A stretch of DNA of 64,000 bases from Apteryx mantelli (Eukaryota; Chordata; Aves; Apterygiformes; Apterygidae), in NCBI RefSeq assembly GCF_036417845.1, contig NC_089990.1, positions 1,991,501 to 2,055,500 of the forward strand, in the 5' to 3' direction. The position numbers were made by a program, and so were the translations under genes. Under the pieces are notes generated by a model. It did no database searches and was not told the origin of the DNA. It worked only from the letters and a program-made list of their open reading frames with translations. Shown here piece after piece: positions 1-13,224 of the stretch (the stretch's first letter is position 1; each line of letters starts with the position of its first letter).

Positions 1-3000
1 TGAAGGAAAGGCAGCCCTCTGCAGCGGGACAGCCACCTGGTACCACGGGTGGCCTCTACCAGGCAGCACCAACCTTTGCAGCTCCAGTGGGGAGCAGAGA
101 CTCCCAGACACACACACACAGTGTGTCCACTCGTACCCTCCGGCATGTCGCTGGAGGTGCTCGGGGCGCAGAAATTGCCTTGTCGCCGAGCTGTGCTGGA
201 GGGAGGGCCGAGACGTCGGCATCACATGACAGCATGCCACCAGCGGGCTTTGCGTCACCACAGCTCAGCACTGTCAGATCCTCCCAGACAAAAGGATGTG
301 GTTCTTCCGTGAGTGTGCAATGGGGAGGGCACTGAGTTTCCAGAGGTATGAGGGGAGGCTGGACAAATTCATGGAAGAGAAATCCACGGAAGTTACAAAA
401 TAGGAAGCTGCCTCTTCTGACAGCTGGGAGCTGGGCAGTCCACGGGGGAGGTATCCCCCTGTGCTTGCTTTGTTCTCAAACTGTTTGTGGGTGTTCGCTT
501 TGGCCCCTGTCAGAGTCACAATCCTGGGCCACACGAACCGTTGGACATCCAGGACTGTTTTTACGTTCCTCTGCTATCCCCCCTCCTTGGCCTCTCTTTG
601 CATAAGGAGCAGCTTTCGCTGTGGGGTGGGAAAGGGACATATGTAGGACACCTCTTAGTTCCTCCCTGAGCAGCTCCCTCAGCCAGCCAGGTCTTCTCCT
701 GCAACAAGCACCAAGCTGTGTGTCGCTGCCCCGAAGGGCGCCGGCTTATCCAGCAGCACGGCCCAGCTGAATACAGAACGGCTCTTCCTGAGGGTCCAGA
801 CTCTGTTGCTCTTTTTGCATCACCCCTTGTCCGGTCTTTAGCCAGGTGAACAGTTAGTTTTGCCCATGCCTGCAGGCCAGACCTTTGGGCTCGGATGCTG
901 TGTCCAGGAGAACGTCAGCAAGCTCTCGTCACTGCTGCTTTGGCCATCACTTTTTGTCCTCTTGACTCGAGACTCTGCCTCTCGATACTTCTGTTGCCCC
1001 TCTGCTCAGGAGGGAGCCCACAGTGGCCTGCTCTCGGCATAATTCAATGCTTAGCTTAATCCCAGCAGCAAGCTCTGTGTGCAGACAAGCCCTGACCCAG
1101 GAGCAGGTCTTGAAGCTGTGTTGCCACCCTGAGCTTTCCCTGGACTAGCCTGCTGCAGCCTCTTCTAGCTGTATCCCGAGGAGACACATTTGCCAGAAAG
1201 GCAAGGATTCACGTGGTCACATTTTCCAAGTGGCCGTTCCCTGCTCCTCGTCTGCTCTTGTATGGTCTTCCCCTCCATACAGCACACGCAGACAAATCAG
1301 GCAAGCAGCGCACCACTTCACTTTCTCCCTGCTGTGGCTCTCCAGCCCCTGGGTAGGTTCAGAAAGGGAAGCCTTTCTCCTGAGCTGGGAATCCCCTTCC
1401 TCACCCTCCTCCTTCCCTAGGAGAGACACTGACATGGAAGTGGAAGGGGCATTTTTAGCACTTACCCTATGTTTGTTTCAAGGATTAAGCTAAGAAGAGG
1501 AACTGATATCAAATGAAGAATGGCTTTGGCTTTAAAAGGAAACTTTTTTTTTCTCTGCTACTCAGTCATTGCAAAATTCTTCTCCAAAGAGGGGACTGGT
1601 AGAAATCACCTTTTATAGGAGGCAGCAGATTTTAGTAGGAGATTGAGGACAGGACATCAGAAATCTCTGGACACTATTTCCTGTACTGGTGCTGGCTTCT
1701 CATGGGCTTGGCCAGCTCCCATCTCGACCTCGCATCCCAGAGTAAGGAGACAGGGTGCTACTAATCACCTCTGCCCCCAGCTCTGGTCACTGTTACCAGC
1801 AACCGCAGGTGGTGGTGGGTGAAACCTGTTGTGGTACCATCTTCCTGGCCTGACGGGACAGAAGTGAAGCACAGGGGTACAAGCTGAGGGCTGTGTGGTA
1901 CTGTCAGTGCCGAGAAGGTGTAGTGTTCATCTGCACAGAGACAGGCTCCACAGACAGATCCATCTTATCCTGTGTCTGATGTGCCCTCTGCCTGCCAGAT
2001 CAGTCTCATATCTGCCCTCTCTTCATTCCTGCTCACCGACAGCTTTTGGCATCTATTGCTCATGGGTTCTCCTGAAAACCCTTGTATCTCACAGCTACAC
2101 TGCTCATTGTTGCTTCAGGATTTCGCCAAATTCCTCTTTCAAAGGCCAATGTAGACCAAGTCAAGGAAGCCACCTCTTTCCCAGGACAGTCGGATCTATC
2201 CACCTCAGAGGAGTACAGTGCTGATGCTTTGAACTGATGGCAGGAGTGTCCCCTGGGGCACCGAGGAGGGCTGTGACCCTCACATGCCCGTGGACACAAT
2301 GCCACTCTGAGACCCACACATGACCACAGCTAGCACTCAGCAAAGTCTCTCCTGCTTCTCAGGAGGTGTGAGCAAGTGCTTTGATGCCACCTGAGGTCTG
2401 GAAGTCAGCCAGAAAAGGTGACCTGCATGGCCTGTCTCCGTAACACTCAGCCGATGCAACCAGGGCTGGGAGGCAGGCTCCTTGAAACGGATGCTCAGGC
2501 ACCCATGTGTTCATGCCTTCCCATCTGACCCCAGCATCGTATCAGATATGGCAACTCATTCATTCAAGAGCCTCCAGATCCCAGGATAAGGTGCCATCCA
2601 CACCTTGAGGAGTCTGCCTGAAACCAACATAGCTAATAGGGGAAAAAAGCACCTTGTTGCAACATAAGACTTGCCAGCACCAACAAAGCAGGCAGGAGCA
2701 AGGTGAAAGCAGATACTCCAGGGGTGAAAAGGGGAGACTGTGGCCCTCAGACCAAAACCACTGGGAAAGGAATGGGCTTTGCCAGAAGGTGGCAATCTCT
2801 GCTCTCCTTTCTGGGTCTGACACTGCTCAGAGCAGCCCAGAGAAGGGGTTGACCCACTAAGCAGGGAATGGTCAATATTGTTCTGGAAACTCTAACCCAA
2901 CTCAGACCTGGCTTTGTATTGAATAGCCCTGTGTTTCTGTGAGCTAGTCCAAGGTTTCAGCCCCAGCTGCCGCAAAGCCTCCCTGTCTCGACCTTTTGCC

Positions 3001-6000
3001 ATCTAGGATCAGGAAAGGATGTCTGGGATGCTGAGCACCGGGATGCTCACCGCTTCTGCCTATAGGACACAGCTTCAGCATGCGGCAGAGGGATTCCTGC
3101 TGGGGAAGGAAGCAGAAGATCCAGTATATACTGCCCCAGAAGGGCATCTCGCAATATGGGGAAGAAAGGGCCAAGGTATGAATTGCTTATTTTTAGCAAG
3201 CTTTGAGGGGTAAAGAGCTGGCTTGGCAACTCTAGGGCCTGTAGACTGTCTACAGAGCAGGGACAGCTCGGGCGGTGGCAGGACAATGCTCCATGTCCCA
3301 AAGAGGTGGGTGAGCATCCATGATGTCCAGCTGCATCCAGATGTTCTGCTGTCCAGAAGCTCAGTCTGCAGGCCATGCCAGCCAGCGTGGGTGCTAGTGT
3401 CGTGAACGCCACGGTGCATACTACTGCTGGAGAGGAGAGTCTCTGCATGGGGCTCTTCCCGGGCCTCTCCCTGCATGCCGGTGTGCAGACCACTGGAGGC
3501 CTCCTGCTGCCGCGCAGCGCAGGCACATCCCGCTGATCTCAGTGCAAAGCAGAGCAAGGTCGCTTGAGAAACAAGGGAAGCCAAAGAGGTCTCGGGTGCC
3601 TTTGTCGTCCCCCAGCGAGAGGCCTTCCCCGCCTCGGCCTCTGCCTCTCAGGTGTTTCTCAGAGCTGTCCCCAAGCCCTCAGGCCTGCCACGGCACTCTT
3701 CACCTGTGGCAGTGAAAGCCTCGGAGTGTTGCGGGCAAGGCAGCACGTCCCGAAACTCCAATGCAGGCTGCTGCGTGGCCCTGCTGCTCTCCGCGCAGGA
3801 GCTGCTGGCAGGAGGCAAGCACCCCATGGCCCATCTAGATGACAAACCCCCGGGACAGGGCCCCGCTGGCACCTGGGAGCTGGGAGCACCGGCCCTTCCT
3901 CCACCTCCCCTCCTGCATAGAAGTGGGATTGCACTTTGCCCACCTTTGTGTATTGCTCAGGAGAGATTAGGGGACTGCTGGCCTCCCTGACCGTCTTGTC
4001 TGAAATCCTCTGTAACAGGGTATAGTTGTGCTGATGGTCACTTTTTCTTGGGCTGTGTGAGGCTGTTCCAGGTGGCTAATGAGATAACACTAGAAATCAT
4101 GCAAGGAGGATTAGCTTCTCTGACAGCCCGTGTTCCTGCTGAGACCTCCCTGTCCCTCAGCATCCCACTGTTCCTCTCATGGAGGCAGCTCTTGCTGTGC
4201 TGGCGTTGGTGGGAGTCGTAGCGTAACTGAAACACCAGTGGCGTGGGGACCTCTTCGGAGCAGGGTTAGCCTCTTCATTAGACCAGAGTCTCCACCACCA
4301 GTTCCCTTAGCAGAGCTGTGGCACTGGGAGAAGTTAAAGAAACAACAAGCAAAGAAGCTTTTCCTGGCGGGCTGGATGCAGGGTGCCTGTATACGGAGGA
4401 ATCCAGGGCCGCATGTCTGTAACCAGGAGGGACTGGAAGTCACTGGACTTCCTGCACATCTCTGGCTGAGGTTGGCAGAGGGGTCTGCTGGGAGAGGAAA
4501 TGTGGCAGCCCATGTCTGAGAAGGCCAACGCTGGCTTGCCTTTGCTTGGCAATTCCTGGCTTGCACATGCTTGGTGAAACATGGACTGAGCACATGATGC
4601 GCAGAAAAGCACCCGAGCACTTCCTAACACTGACAAAATCTACTCTTCCTGGTCAGAAAACTCCTAATCCCTCCAAGAGCTGTTGAGATTTTCCCTTAAT
4701 GTCCCCCTCTGAGCCCAAGGCATTTCCGCATTTCCTTAGGCTGAAAAAGGGAACTTACAGAGAGTATGATTTCATAACATCAAAATCTTACGGGTTGGAG
4801 TGAAAGGATCGTATGGGCCAGCGTGAGGAAGAAGTGTGGACACCATATCTGATCTCTGGTCAAGGTAAGAGAAGGATCTGCAAAAGCCATACTGGGAAGG
4901 TGAGATGGCAAAATATATCAGGGACTTCCAGAGCACACTAAGTACTATCAGGACAGAACTGGGTAAAGAAAGATGAAGGCTGAACTATGTCATGGTGGTG
5001 AGACTGGTCTAACTTGGGTTTTTCATGAATAGCTTCATAGCAGAGAACCCCAGCAGGCACAGCTTTACCCTAGGGTCTAAGGATACGAAGCTAGTGGTAA
5101 TGTGATGATAGGGCACCAGACACGGCAGTGCTGTCACCCTGTCCCACACAGTACCACCATCTGGCCCCCGATGACAGGTGCTGCTTCATAGGACTTTTCT
5201 ACCTCAACCCTCAATATCCATCATGCCAGGGAATTAACAGAGATTGTTTTTTGTTTCAGAGCTCTCAGGAGAAGAGGACCAGGGTCACACATCAGGTTCA
5301 TCTCTGCAGTTCTCCCAAGTGAGAGTCATTTCACATGTAAATGTGAATTGCATTGTGGAAATGGTCAGGTGTCTGAAATGTGTCTCAGACCACAAGGAAT
5401 CAGAGAGAAAGAGAAAGCTTCTCTAGGGGCTGCCCAGACTGAAAGAGTACAGCAAGTCCTGATGGTCCCTTGTCTGCTTCTTGCAGGCTTTCCTGGGCAT
5501 GCCTGTTCCTGCTGAACACCTTTCCCATGGAGCTGGGTGCACTGCCAGCAGATCACATTGCACCTGTGGATGAAGTCAGCCCAGATGCCTGTGCTTGACC
5601 TCCAAGCAGGTTGTAGGTTACTTACCCCGCAGCAGGGGATCACAAGCAGTGCTAGCTGATAGCCACAGCCAGCGTGTCTGACTTGCCCTCTATCTTTCCT
5701 ACCCCTTCTCTCCGCTGGGCAATAATTGGGGCTGGAGAGAGCAGCAGAGGGGGAGGACCAGCCCCGCTGCCCCAGAGGTGCTGGAGGACACTTGCATACC
5801 TGATGCCTAGTCTGTAGTGGTTGGCAGCAGCACATGCTACAGGAGAGGGAAGGCTCATTGCTACTTTCTTGTTTCATCTTGTCCAGTAAAAAATAGGCAG
5901 GTTGTTGTTATTTTGATCAGATCAGTCCTTGTTTTGGAGACAGAAACTAAAAAATGGGGTTTGTTGTTTAGGGAATATCAACCTGGGTTATTCCTTGTTC

Positions 6001-8497
6001 TCTCCAGCAGGGACCAGTGGAAATAGAGGCAGTGTCACATCCAGAGCTGGAACAGGCTGCCTGTTTGGATGACTCTGAAGCAGAAATGGGAGTGGATTGT
6101 ATTTGCTGGCCTCCACATGATCTCTGCAGAGGCATCCAAGCTGCGCACTTTGTAGAGCAGCTCAGTGGATTTACTTTTTTCCTTTATCGTTCCTACTCCC
6201 AGCTGTGGTCTTTTCTCCCTCTGCTGAAAAATCATTCCTCAGTTGACAAGAGCTTGCTATAACCTCAGAGCCCTTTGGAGTCAATACACAGTCATCAGGG
6301 AGAGGCCAGGAGCAGGAGGGTTAATGGGATCAGAATCAGCTGATTCCAGAGAGCCATAATATAGTGTCTCTTTCTTTCTTTTCTTGCTGTCTTTTAATTA
6401 AGCCCCTTGTGCCTCTGCCTGGGATTTGGGAGCGACCTCAGCCTTTCCTAGTAGGACCCTTCCTCATGGGCCATTGCTTAGGCACAATGCACCTTGGCCT
6501 TTTCATCCCAAGGGAGCAGCTTGGGAAGGTCAACAATTCAAGCTGTGTTTCATAGTTTTAGTTCACATGGCAGTAAGTCAAAGGGAGGTCAAGTGGGGGG
6601 GGAATACTAACCAAACACCTAATTATGTCCTGTGAAGGGAAAGCCCCTTCCAGTTAGAAGGAAAGTTATACAGCAAGGGAGGGAGTGAAAGCCCCAAGTA
6701 GAGGTCTTAGGCCTCTATTTCCAAAATAGATTGATGTTTGATTTTGCAAGAACACAAATTCAAGCACAGCCAATAGGACCCAGTGGAAGTCCTTCTTCTC
6801 AAACATGGTTTATGCTATGACATCCAACAGATCCACCGCAGGCATTTCAAGATGAACATGGAGAAAACCTCCAACTATGTGGTCAGAACTGGTACCACTT
6901 TCAGGGGATAGCACAGTGGTTTAGGAAAACATGAGGAAGCAACCCTTTTCAAAAGATAGTGCACACAGCCAGCAAGCTCTGCTGCAAGTCTTTCCTGAGA
7001 TGTTGCTAGGCCAAATCACAGCCCCAGGGCACGCCTCAGAAAAGTGGTCAGCTGGATTTTTCTATCAAGTGTCATCTCCCACTGTGGGAAGATATCAGGC
7101 TACCTGATTCCTGAAGCTCTCCACAGCAGCAAGGTGTCGCTTTTGTTTTTCCACTTTCTGAAGGGAAAGATTCACTGAGGCCTTGTCTCCCCTCCAGAAA
7201 AAAACAACTCAAGAGGCAACAGAAAAAACGATGTCAATCATGGTCCAGGGGTTCGCAGTGCTTGCAAGCTTAAACAGCACCATGCTGAGTTAGATCCTGC
7301 TTTGAGCACATTAATTTCTAATGGTTTAACTAATTAATTAGGGCTGTTTCTCAGGTTTTTATGTGCAAGGCTATACGGAGGAGTGCAAAGGCAGGAGAAG
7401 TTGCTTTGCAGCCCATCACCTTGCTGCAGGAGGGAGAAATTTTAACAGCATTACTTTGAAATGTGCTTGCTGGTTGCATGCTGACAGCCCTCCCGGTGTC
7501 CTTTTCTGCTCACCCTAATTCTCTGCAGTTTGGCCCTCAGACATTTATGAAACTATTAGCAGCTGCTAATGTCCTGATTGAGACAATAGGTCAATAACAT
7601 GGTTTGTCTGTAAGACAAGGGGGATAGGGCAGAAGCTGGGAAGGCAATGTCTAGGGGCAGGATTTCCCCACATTCAATTAGCTTCAGTCCCAGAACAGCA
7701 TTTGACTGGCGGAGTCACTGGGGATCCCAGATGCGGGAGAAAACTTCACGTCTGGCTGGCTTCGCCCATTCTCCGCAGGGGTCAGCCGCTCTGCTGCTGT
7801 CGGTCCCGCTGTGCGGTCTGTCCCCAGCAGTCCCGGCCTTCCCCAGGGGACTGGGTTGTCTCCGGGCTGCGGAGACGCCCTGTCCGCACCCTGACCGACA
7901 CATGTGCATCTGGAGCCCGGCTTCTTGTTGGAGAGCCCGCTCTCGTCGTGGGGCTCCGGAGGCAGAGGAGGCGGAAGGCTGAGACTTTCACTCGTCCTGT
8001 GTCAGGGAAAATGTACGTTTAAAGCTTCCCGCACAGAAAGTGAGAAAAAGCCAGAAAATAAGAGCAGCCCTTGCCAACCCCTTGTGTCCCCTACTTGTGT
8101 CAGCCCTTTCTGGCTCCCGCCAGCCAGTCCCATGGATGAGTTTTCATCTGCAGAGCAAAGCAATGGGCCTTTGCTTTGCGGTCCAGCGACCTCCCTCTTG
8201 CAGAGCGGATGCGGAAGGTGATGCTCGCTAAACCCAGGAGGCGCCAGGTATGGGCCGTGCCATGCCTCCGGCGTCGGGGCTTTCTGCAACCCGCTCCGCT
8301 GCGCCTCGCTGTGGGGCTGGAAGCTGCACGCGGCGGGTGAGGACTTCACGGGGGCACAACCGCCGCCTAGCGCGACCCGGACGGCTCCGGGCGGATGCCC
8401 GCTGCTTCACGCCCCGACACGGCGGGGGCTTTGCGAACGGCACCGAAACCGCCTTTGTTCACCTCCCCGGGGGGGAAGGAGCCTGGCGCCCGAGGGC
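1..8497. other. Intergenic region upstream of WNT11B
   Basis: I see no gene in this 8.5 kb. All open frames are short, overlap on both strands, and none encodes a domain I recognise. No tRNA, LTR or LINE coding fragment was identified. Base composition is moderate and becomes CpG-rich from about 7.7 kb toward the WNT11B promoter. An AT-rich patch near 7290-7480 is listed separately as a possible regulatory element. Confidence 0.6.
7290..7480. promoter_or_regulatory. Candidate upstream enhancer (AT-rich, TAATTA and TCF-like motifs)
   Basis: About 1.1 kb upstream of WNT11B, an AT-rich island in otherwise neutral sequence holds overlapping TAATTA homeodomain-type cores (around 7331-7340). CTTTGA-type TCF/LEF cores occur at 7300-7306 and 7454-7460. 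These short motifs are visible but occur often by chance. Regulatory function is inference from composition and position next to a developmental ligand gene. Confidence 0.25.
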
Positions 8498-8504
8498 TAT
8501 AAAA
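8498..8504 (+). promoter_or_regulatory. WNT11B: TATA box of WNT11B
   Basis: A TATAAAA motif followed by a G/C-rich stretch lies 48 bases before the WNT11B start codon. If transcription starts 25-30 bases downstream, the 5' leader is only about 20-25 bases long unless another promoter is also used. The surrounding 8.2-8.6 kb is CpG-rich. Confidence 0.6.
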
Positions 8505-8551
8505 GGGGGCGGCGGCGCCGCACGGTCCCAGCCGCGGCCCCAGCTCCAGCC

Positions 8552-11500
8552 ATGGGCCGCCCTGCCGTGCCCGCCGCCGTGGCCGCGGCGCTGCTCTGCC
8601 AGCTGGGCCTCTCGGCGGCCATCCGGTGGCTGTGAGTAGCGGGACGGGGGGGGATGTGGGTCCCGGGTGCCTGGCGGCGGCAGGCAGAGTCCCACCAGGG
8701 CTCCCCTCTCCCCCACCTCACGGCTCCCCTTCGGGGCTGCCCCCAACAGGGCTCTTCCCCCTCACAGCTCCCATCAGGGACCCCCAGTGGGTTCCCCCCC
8801 CCTCATGGCCCCCCCATCAGGGCTGCCCCTCTCCAGGGCTCGACCCCCATCAGGGCTCTTCCCCCTCACAGCTCCCTTCAGGGATGCCCAGGGCTGCTCC
8901 CCCCCATCAGGACTCTCCCCCCCCTCACAGCTCCCCTCAGGACCCTCTCTGAGGGCTGTTCCCCCCCCTCACAGTTCCCCTCAGGGACCCCCCATTGGGC
9001 TCCCCCCTCATGACCCTCCTTCAGGGCTCTCCCCCTTCACAGCTGTCCCCTCAGGGCTGCCCCATATCATGGCTCTCCCCCTCCGGGCTCCCCTCAGGGA
9101 CCCCTTCCCTTCCCTGTGGCTGCCTCCCCCTCAGAGCAGCTCCCCCCTCATGTCCCCCATCAGGGCTCTCCCCCTCCAGGCTCCCCTCAGGGACCCCTTC
9201 CCTGCCCTGTGGCTGCCTCCCCCTCATGCTGGCTCCCCTCACGGCTCCCCCCCTCACAGCCACCCCCTCAGGGCCTGGGCCAGCCCAAATCGGGGTGCAG
9301 CCGGATCCCCTCAGGGCCCGGCCCCCAGCGCTCTGTCCCCGGCCCCCCCGCTCACTGTCCCCCGTCCCTCGGAGGGGGGTGTCCGCGCACACCCCCCCCC
9401 TCCCCTCACGCCTGGCCTCTCCCCGCAGCGGGCTGACGGAGAGCGGCAGCCGGGTGGCCTGGAACGAAACCCAGCACTGCCGGCTGCTCGCGGGCTTGGT
9501 GCCCGACCAGTTCCAGATGTGCCGGAGGAACCTGGAGGTCATGCACAGCATCGTCCGGGCCGCCACCGACACCAAGAGCGTCTGCCAGAAAACCTTCGCC
9601 GACATGCGGTGGAACTGCTCCTCCATCCAGCGCGCCCCCGCCTTCGGTCCTGACCTGCTAAAAGGTAAAGGAACCTTCGCCCGGTGTTTTCATGCTGGTT
9701 TTTCTGCTTCTCGTAGCTTTTTGGGCAAACGGTGCTTTAGACAGTGCTTTAACAAACAAAACTGCTGTTCGTTTGATGGGCGTCAATCCTGCCTCAGATT
9801 CGTTGGGGAAAACTTGCTGCTATTACAACAGTGGTGTTAATTTGATTTCAGGCAAAACCAATTGCTAGAGGCTCTGAAAAAGGGAGAAGAGCTCTAATCC
9901 AGCAGAAACAGAGGCTATATAATGAGCGGATAATACAATAGGGGGCACAGGTTAAAAATACGGAGCACAAGAAAAATGTGTTAAGCCTAAGCTTTATCTT
10001 GTTGCAAGAAAGAAAGCAGCATTTGCGTTGAAAATATCCTCCTGAGTCTTTCTTTAGTGGCATGTAGCAGTGTTTAGCAATGATTGATAGGCAGTATTGA
10101 AGAAAAGTCTGGCAAAGAGCATGAGGCTGATACAGTGGGGTGTATCGCAGAGGTATGAAGGTGGCTAAGCTGGATCGAGTCAGATGGAGAAGAGAAAGGG
10201 AAGAGAAAATGCCTGGTGCTGACTTACACAGCAGATGTGTGAAGTGTTGGGAGGACTTCAGATGTGCAGGGACTTGAGATCCATGTGGGTGGGACAAGTG
10301 CGGTGGAAAGCAGTGCAGGACTTGCACACAGTGTTATGCCTTGTAAGGACTTCTGAGGCTGAGCAGGGCTAGCCATGGTGTGCTGCTGCCCGGCTTATCT
10401 GAGTGTCAGCCCTAACGAGTCATGTTTTCCCTATCCCCACTGTATGTGGGGAAGTGCAGTTGCTTTTGTGCTGAGACCTCTCCAAAATGCACCTGTTGGT
10501 AGTGGGTAGAAATGGAACCGATTGCAGGTGACTTGCTTGGCACCGGGAAAACCCTTTGCATTGCAAGGTTTGTGACTTGATGTGTTCAGGTGGGTGTGAC
10601 ATTTTCCCCCTTTTCTTTGCAGGAACCAGGGAATCTGCCTTTGTCCATGCTCTTGCTGCTGCTGCTGTCACGCACTCTATTGCTCAGGCCTGCGCCTCTG
10701 GAGAACTCCCTCTCTGTTCGTGTGGATCTGTCCCATCTGAGGTCCCGGGGCCTGACTTCCGATGGGGTGGCTGTGGGGACAACCTGCGCTATGGCCTCCA
10801 GCTTGGTGCTGCTTTTGCTGACAGTCCCTTGAAATCCAGCAAGCTGAGAACACAAGCTATCAAGGCCATGAATCTGCATAACAATGCTGTGGGCCGACAG
10901 GTGGGTATGGTCACTGGCCACAAATTGCTACAACAGGGGCACATAGTGATGCAACTTGGATGGCCGGGAGCCTAATGTAAGGTTGTAGACTCTGGCCAGG
11001 CTGTTGGGATGCTGTCCTTAAAGTGAGGAGACAACTAAATTGTTAAAATGGAGCTACATCTGTTTGCAGACACACACACGCACGTATCCCTGTACCCCTT
11101 ACACAACTAGGGAGGTATTGGCAACTTTACATTACGCTAATTCTTTATGCCCTTCTAATGGAAAGTAAAGGCCCATCCTGCTTCGTGGCTGCTCTGCTTC
11201 AAGGAATGCTGTCAGTTGTGCTTATCAGCTATGCTGAGAACTGCAAATTTCTTTGTGCTTTCATGCAGTCGTGTTCCCCAGATGAGGACTTGGCCATCTC
11301 TGGCCAGCACATGTAAGTTAGGGAAGCGTCTGGCCCCACTGCAAACTCCAGCTGGTATTTTCCCAAAGGTTACATTCTTATCACCAGGGGAATGAAGCAG
11401 GGCTGAGTCCTTGATTGCCCCATTATATTCATTGCAAAGAAAGCATTCTCTTGTTGTCCCAATAGCATTGTTTTCTTTTGCCTTCAAACAGGTAAAAAGT

Positions 11501-13224
11501 TTCTCAGGTGGCAGAAAGCAGCAGAGCTTTTTCATCTCTCGAAGCCTCCTGTGGATGCTCTTGTAAATAAATCAGTAGGGTGGGTACCAGGCGAAAGCAA
11601 AAGTAAATTCATCTGTTTTCCTGTCTTCTGCAGGTACTGAGTGACTCCTTGGAAACCAAGTGCAAATGCCATGGTGTTTCAGGCTCCTGTTCAGTTAAGA
11701 CCTGTTGGAAGGGTCTACCAAACCTGGGTGAAATTGCCTCTGACCTCAAATCCAAGTACCTGGCAGCTATCAAGGTGACCCACCGGCTCCTGGGGCCCAG
11801 GAAGCAGCTAATACCAAAAGAAATGGATGTGAGGCCAGTGAAAGAGACTGATTTGGTTTATCTGATCAACTCTCCAGACTACTGCACTGTGAATCTCCAG
11901 CTGGGGTCTCTGGGGACACAGGATAGGTAAGAAACTGCTACAAATACATAATAAATCAGCCTCTAATATAGAGAGGCTTCTGTTACATATATGTAACCGG
12001 AAATACTCTGGACAGTCTCTGCAGTCTCTCAGCAGTTTGGAAAGGGGTATAACTGCCATATCTTTATGCAGAGTGCTGCTTACATCTGCTGCAGTAAGCC
12101 TGTAGCCCCCTGTATCTGCAGAGGCAGACTGTACGAGCAGACCCACCAAAGACTTGGGCAGGAAGAACATCCTTTCCATTGCATTGACTCATGTGGCACC
12201 TTCTGTGGCTTAAACTAACACCTACCCATGTATGAGTGTCTGTACCACTGGGTTTGAGAGCACGCTCTAAGAAGTTTATGTGGATGGATGGTTCCCAGTT
12301 AGATGTGGACACCATGGGGATTGCTGGGAAGTCTTTGCATATTTTAAGCCTCCATGGGGAGGATGGCAGATGTTGCTTTTATGGAACTATGCAGGAATAA
12401 AGGCAATTGGGAGTCTAGCAGGCCATCACTGATAGTCCATCACCTCCACTCTGCTCCAGGACAGGATCCAGCCATTTCAGGGAGTGGAGTCAGGGAGGAA
12501 AAATCTTGCCCCTCCCTGCAAACCTATGGGTGCTGCATGCCTGTAAACAGGGTAGGAAGGTTCAGCAGTCCTTGGAGTCTGTGGTGTTTCCCAGAGGTCA
12601 TCTTTCTGGGGTGTATTTTTGTGGGGGGGGGGTGGTCTAGAAGGGTGGGGAAGCATAGTCTGAAGGCTGAGCCAAGGTTGCCTCAGGGCTGTGACTTGCA
12701 ATCCCTGTTAGATCTAGCAATAGCAGAAGTAACTGGTCCTAGCCATCCTCCCTTCCTTCTCCACTGGAAGTTCCTGCACCAGCGTGATATAGTGTGTGTC
12801 CATCCTCAGTCACAGCCACTGGCACAGTGTTTGCACTGTCATGGTAACATGAGCAGAAATCAGCTCCAGTTAGTGTGTGCCACAAGCAGCCCCTGCTTTC
12901 CCCCTGTATCTTGCTGCCTCTTGCTATGGGCAAGAAATCTTTGCCAGGAAGCCAGGGCAGACAGCTGTGGCCTGTACCCTCTTCTGCCACCATGATGGGC
13001 GGACATGTACAGTCTCTGAATTCTTGCTTGTACGTCCTCCCATTGGCAGGCAGTGCAACAAGACCTCCGTGGGCAGTGACGGCTGCAACCTGATGTGCTG
13101 CGGCCGTGGCTACAACGCCTACACTGAAGAGATGGTGGAGAGGTGTCACTGCAAGTATCACTGGTGCTGCTATGTGGTGTGCAAGAAGTGCCGGCGGATG
13201 GTGGAGAGATACGTCTGTAAATAG
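8552..13224 (+). CDS. WNT11B: Wnt ligand, WNT11 family (WNT11B)
   Basis: Secreted lipid-modified Wnt ligand that acts through Frizzled receptors. WNT11-class ligands mainly drive non-canonical planar-polarity and calcium signalling. Coding exons are 8552-8631, 9429-9664, 10623-10900, 11634-11926 and 13050-13224. All introns are GT-AG and the phases join into 353 aa, against 354 for human WNT11. Residues 1 to about 22 form a signal peptide. The family signature MRWNCSS is in exon 2, GTRESAF spans exons 2/3, [10 protein letters not shown] is at 208-217, and the C-terminus has the usual cysteine-rich [11 protein letters not shown] block ending RYVCK. Ser214 is the expected palmitoleate site, by analogy with human WNT11 Ser215. 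The sequence is WNT11-like throughout. I call it the WNT11B paralogue because of its IGBP1/P2RY4 neighbourhood, since WNT11 proper sits in the 11q13-type block. The start has a CCATGG context just behind the TATA box. No defects are seen. Confidence 0.93.
8690..9260. repeat. Degenerate C-rich minisatellite in WNT11B intron 1
   Basis: Intron 1 is built largely from variants of ctcacagctcccctcaggg and gggctctcccccctca, in units of roughly 25-60 bases. The clearest pair is 9076-9130 against 9170-9230, which match apart from a few bases. The array contains no stop codons in several frames, which creates long spurious open frames across the intron. I do not regard these as coding. Confidence 0.7.

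Noticed and set aside
8667-9653. Open frame of 328 codons covering WNT11B intron 1 and exon 2
   Set aside because: It is carried by the C-rich minisatellite and runs out of the Wnt frame in exon 2.
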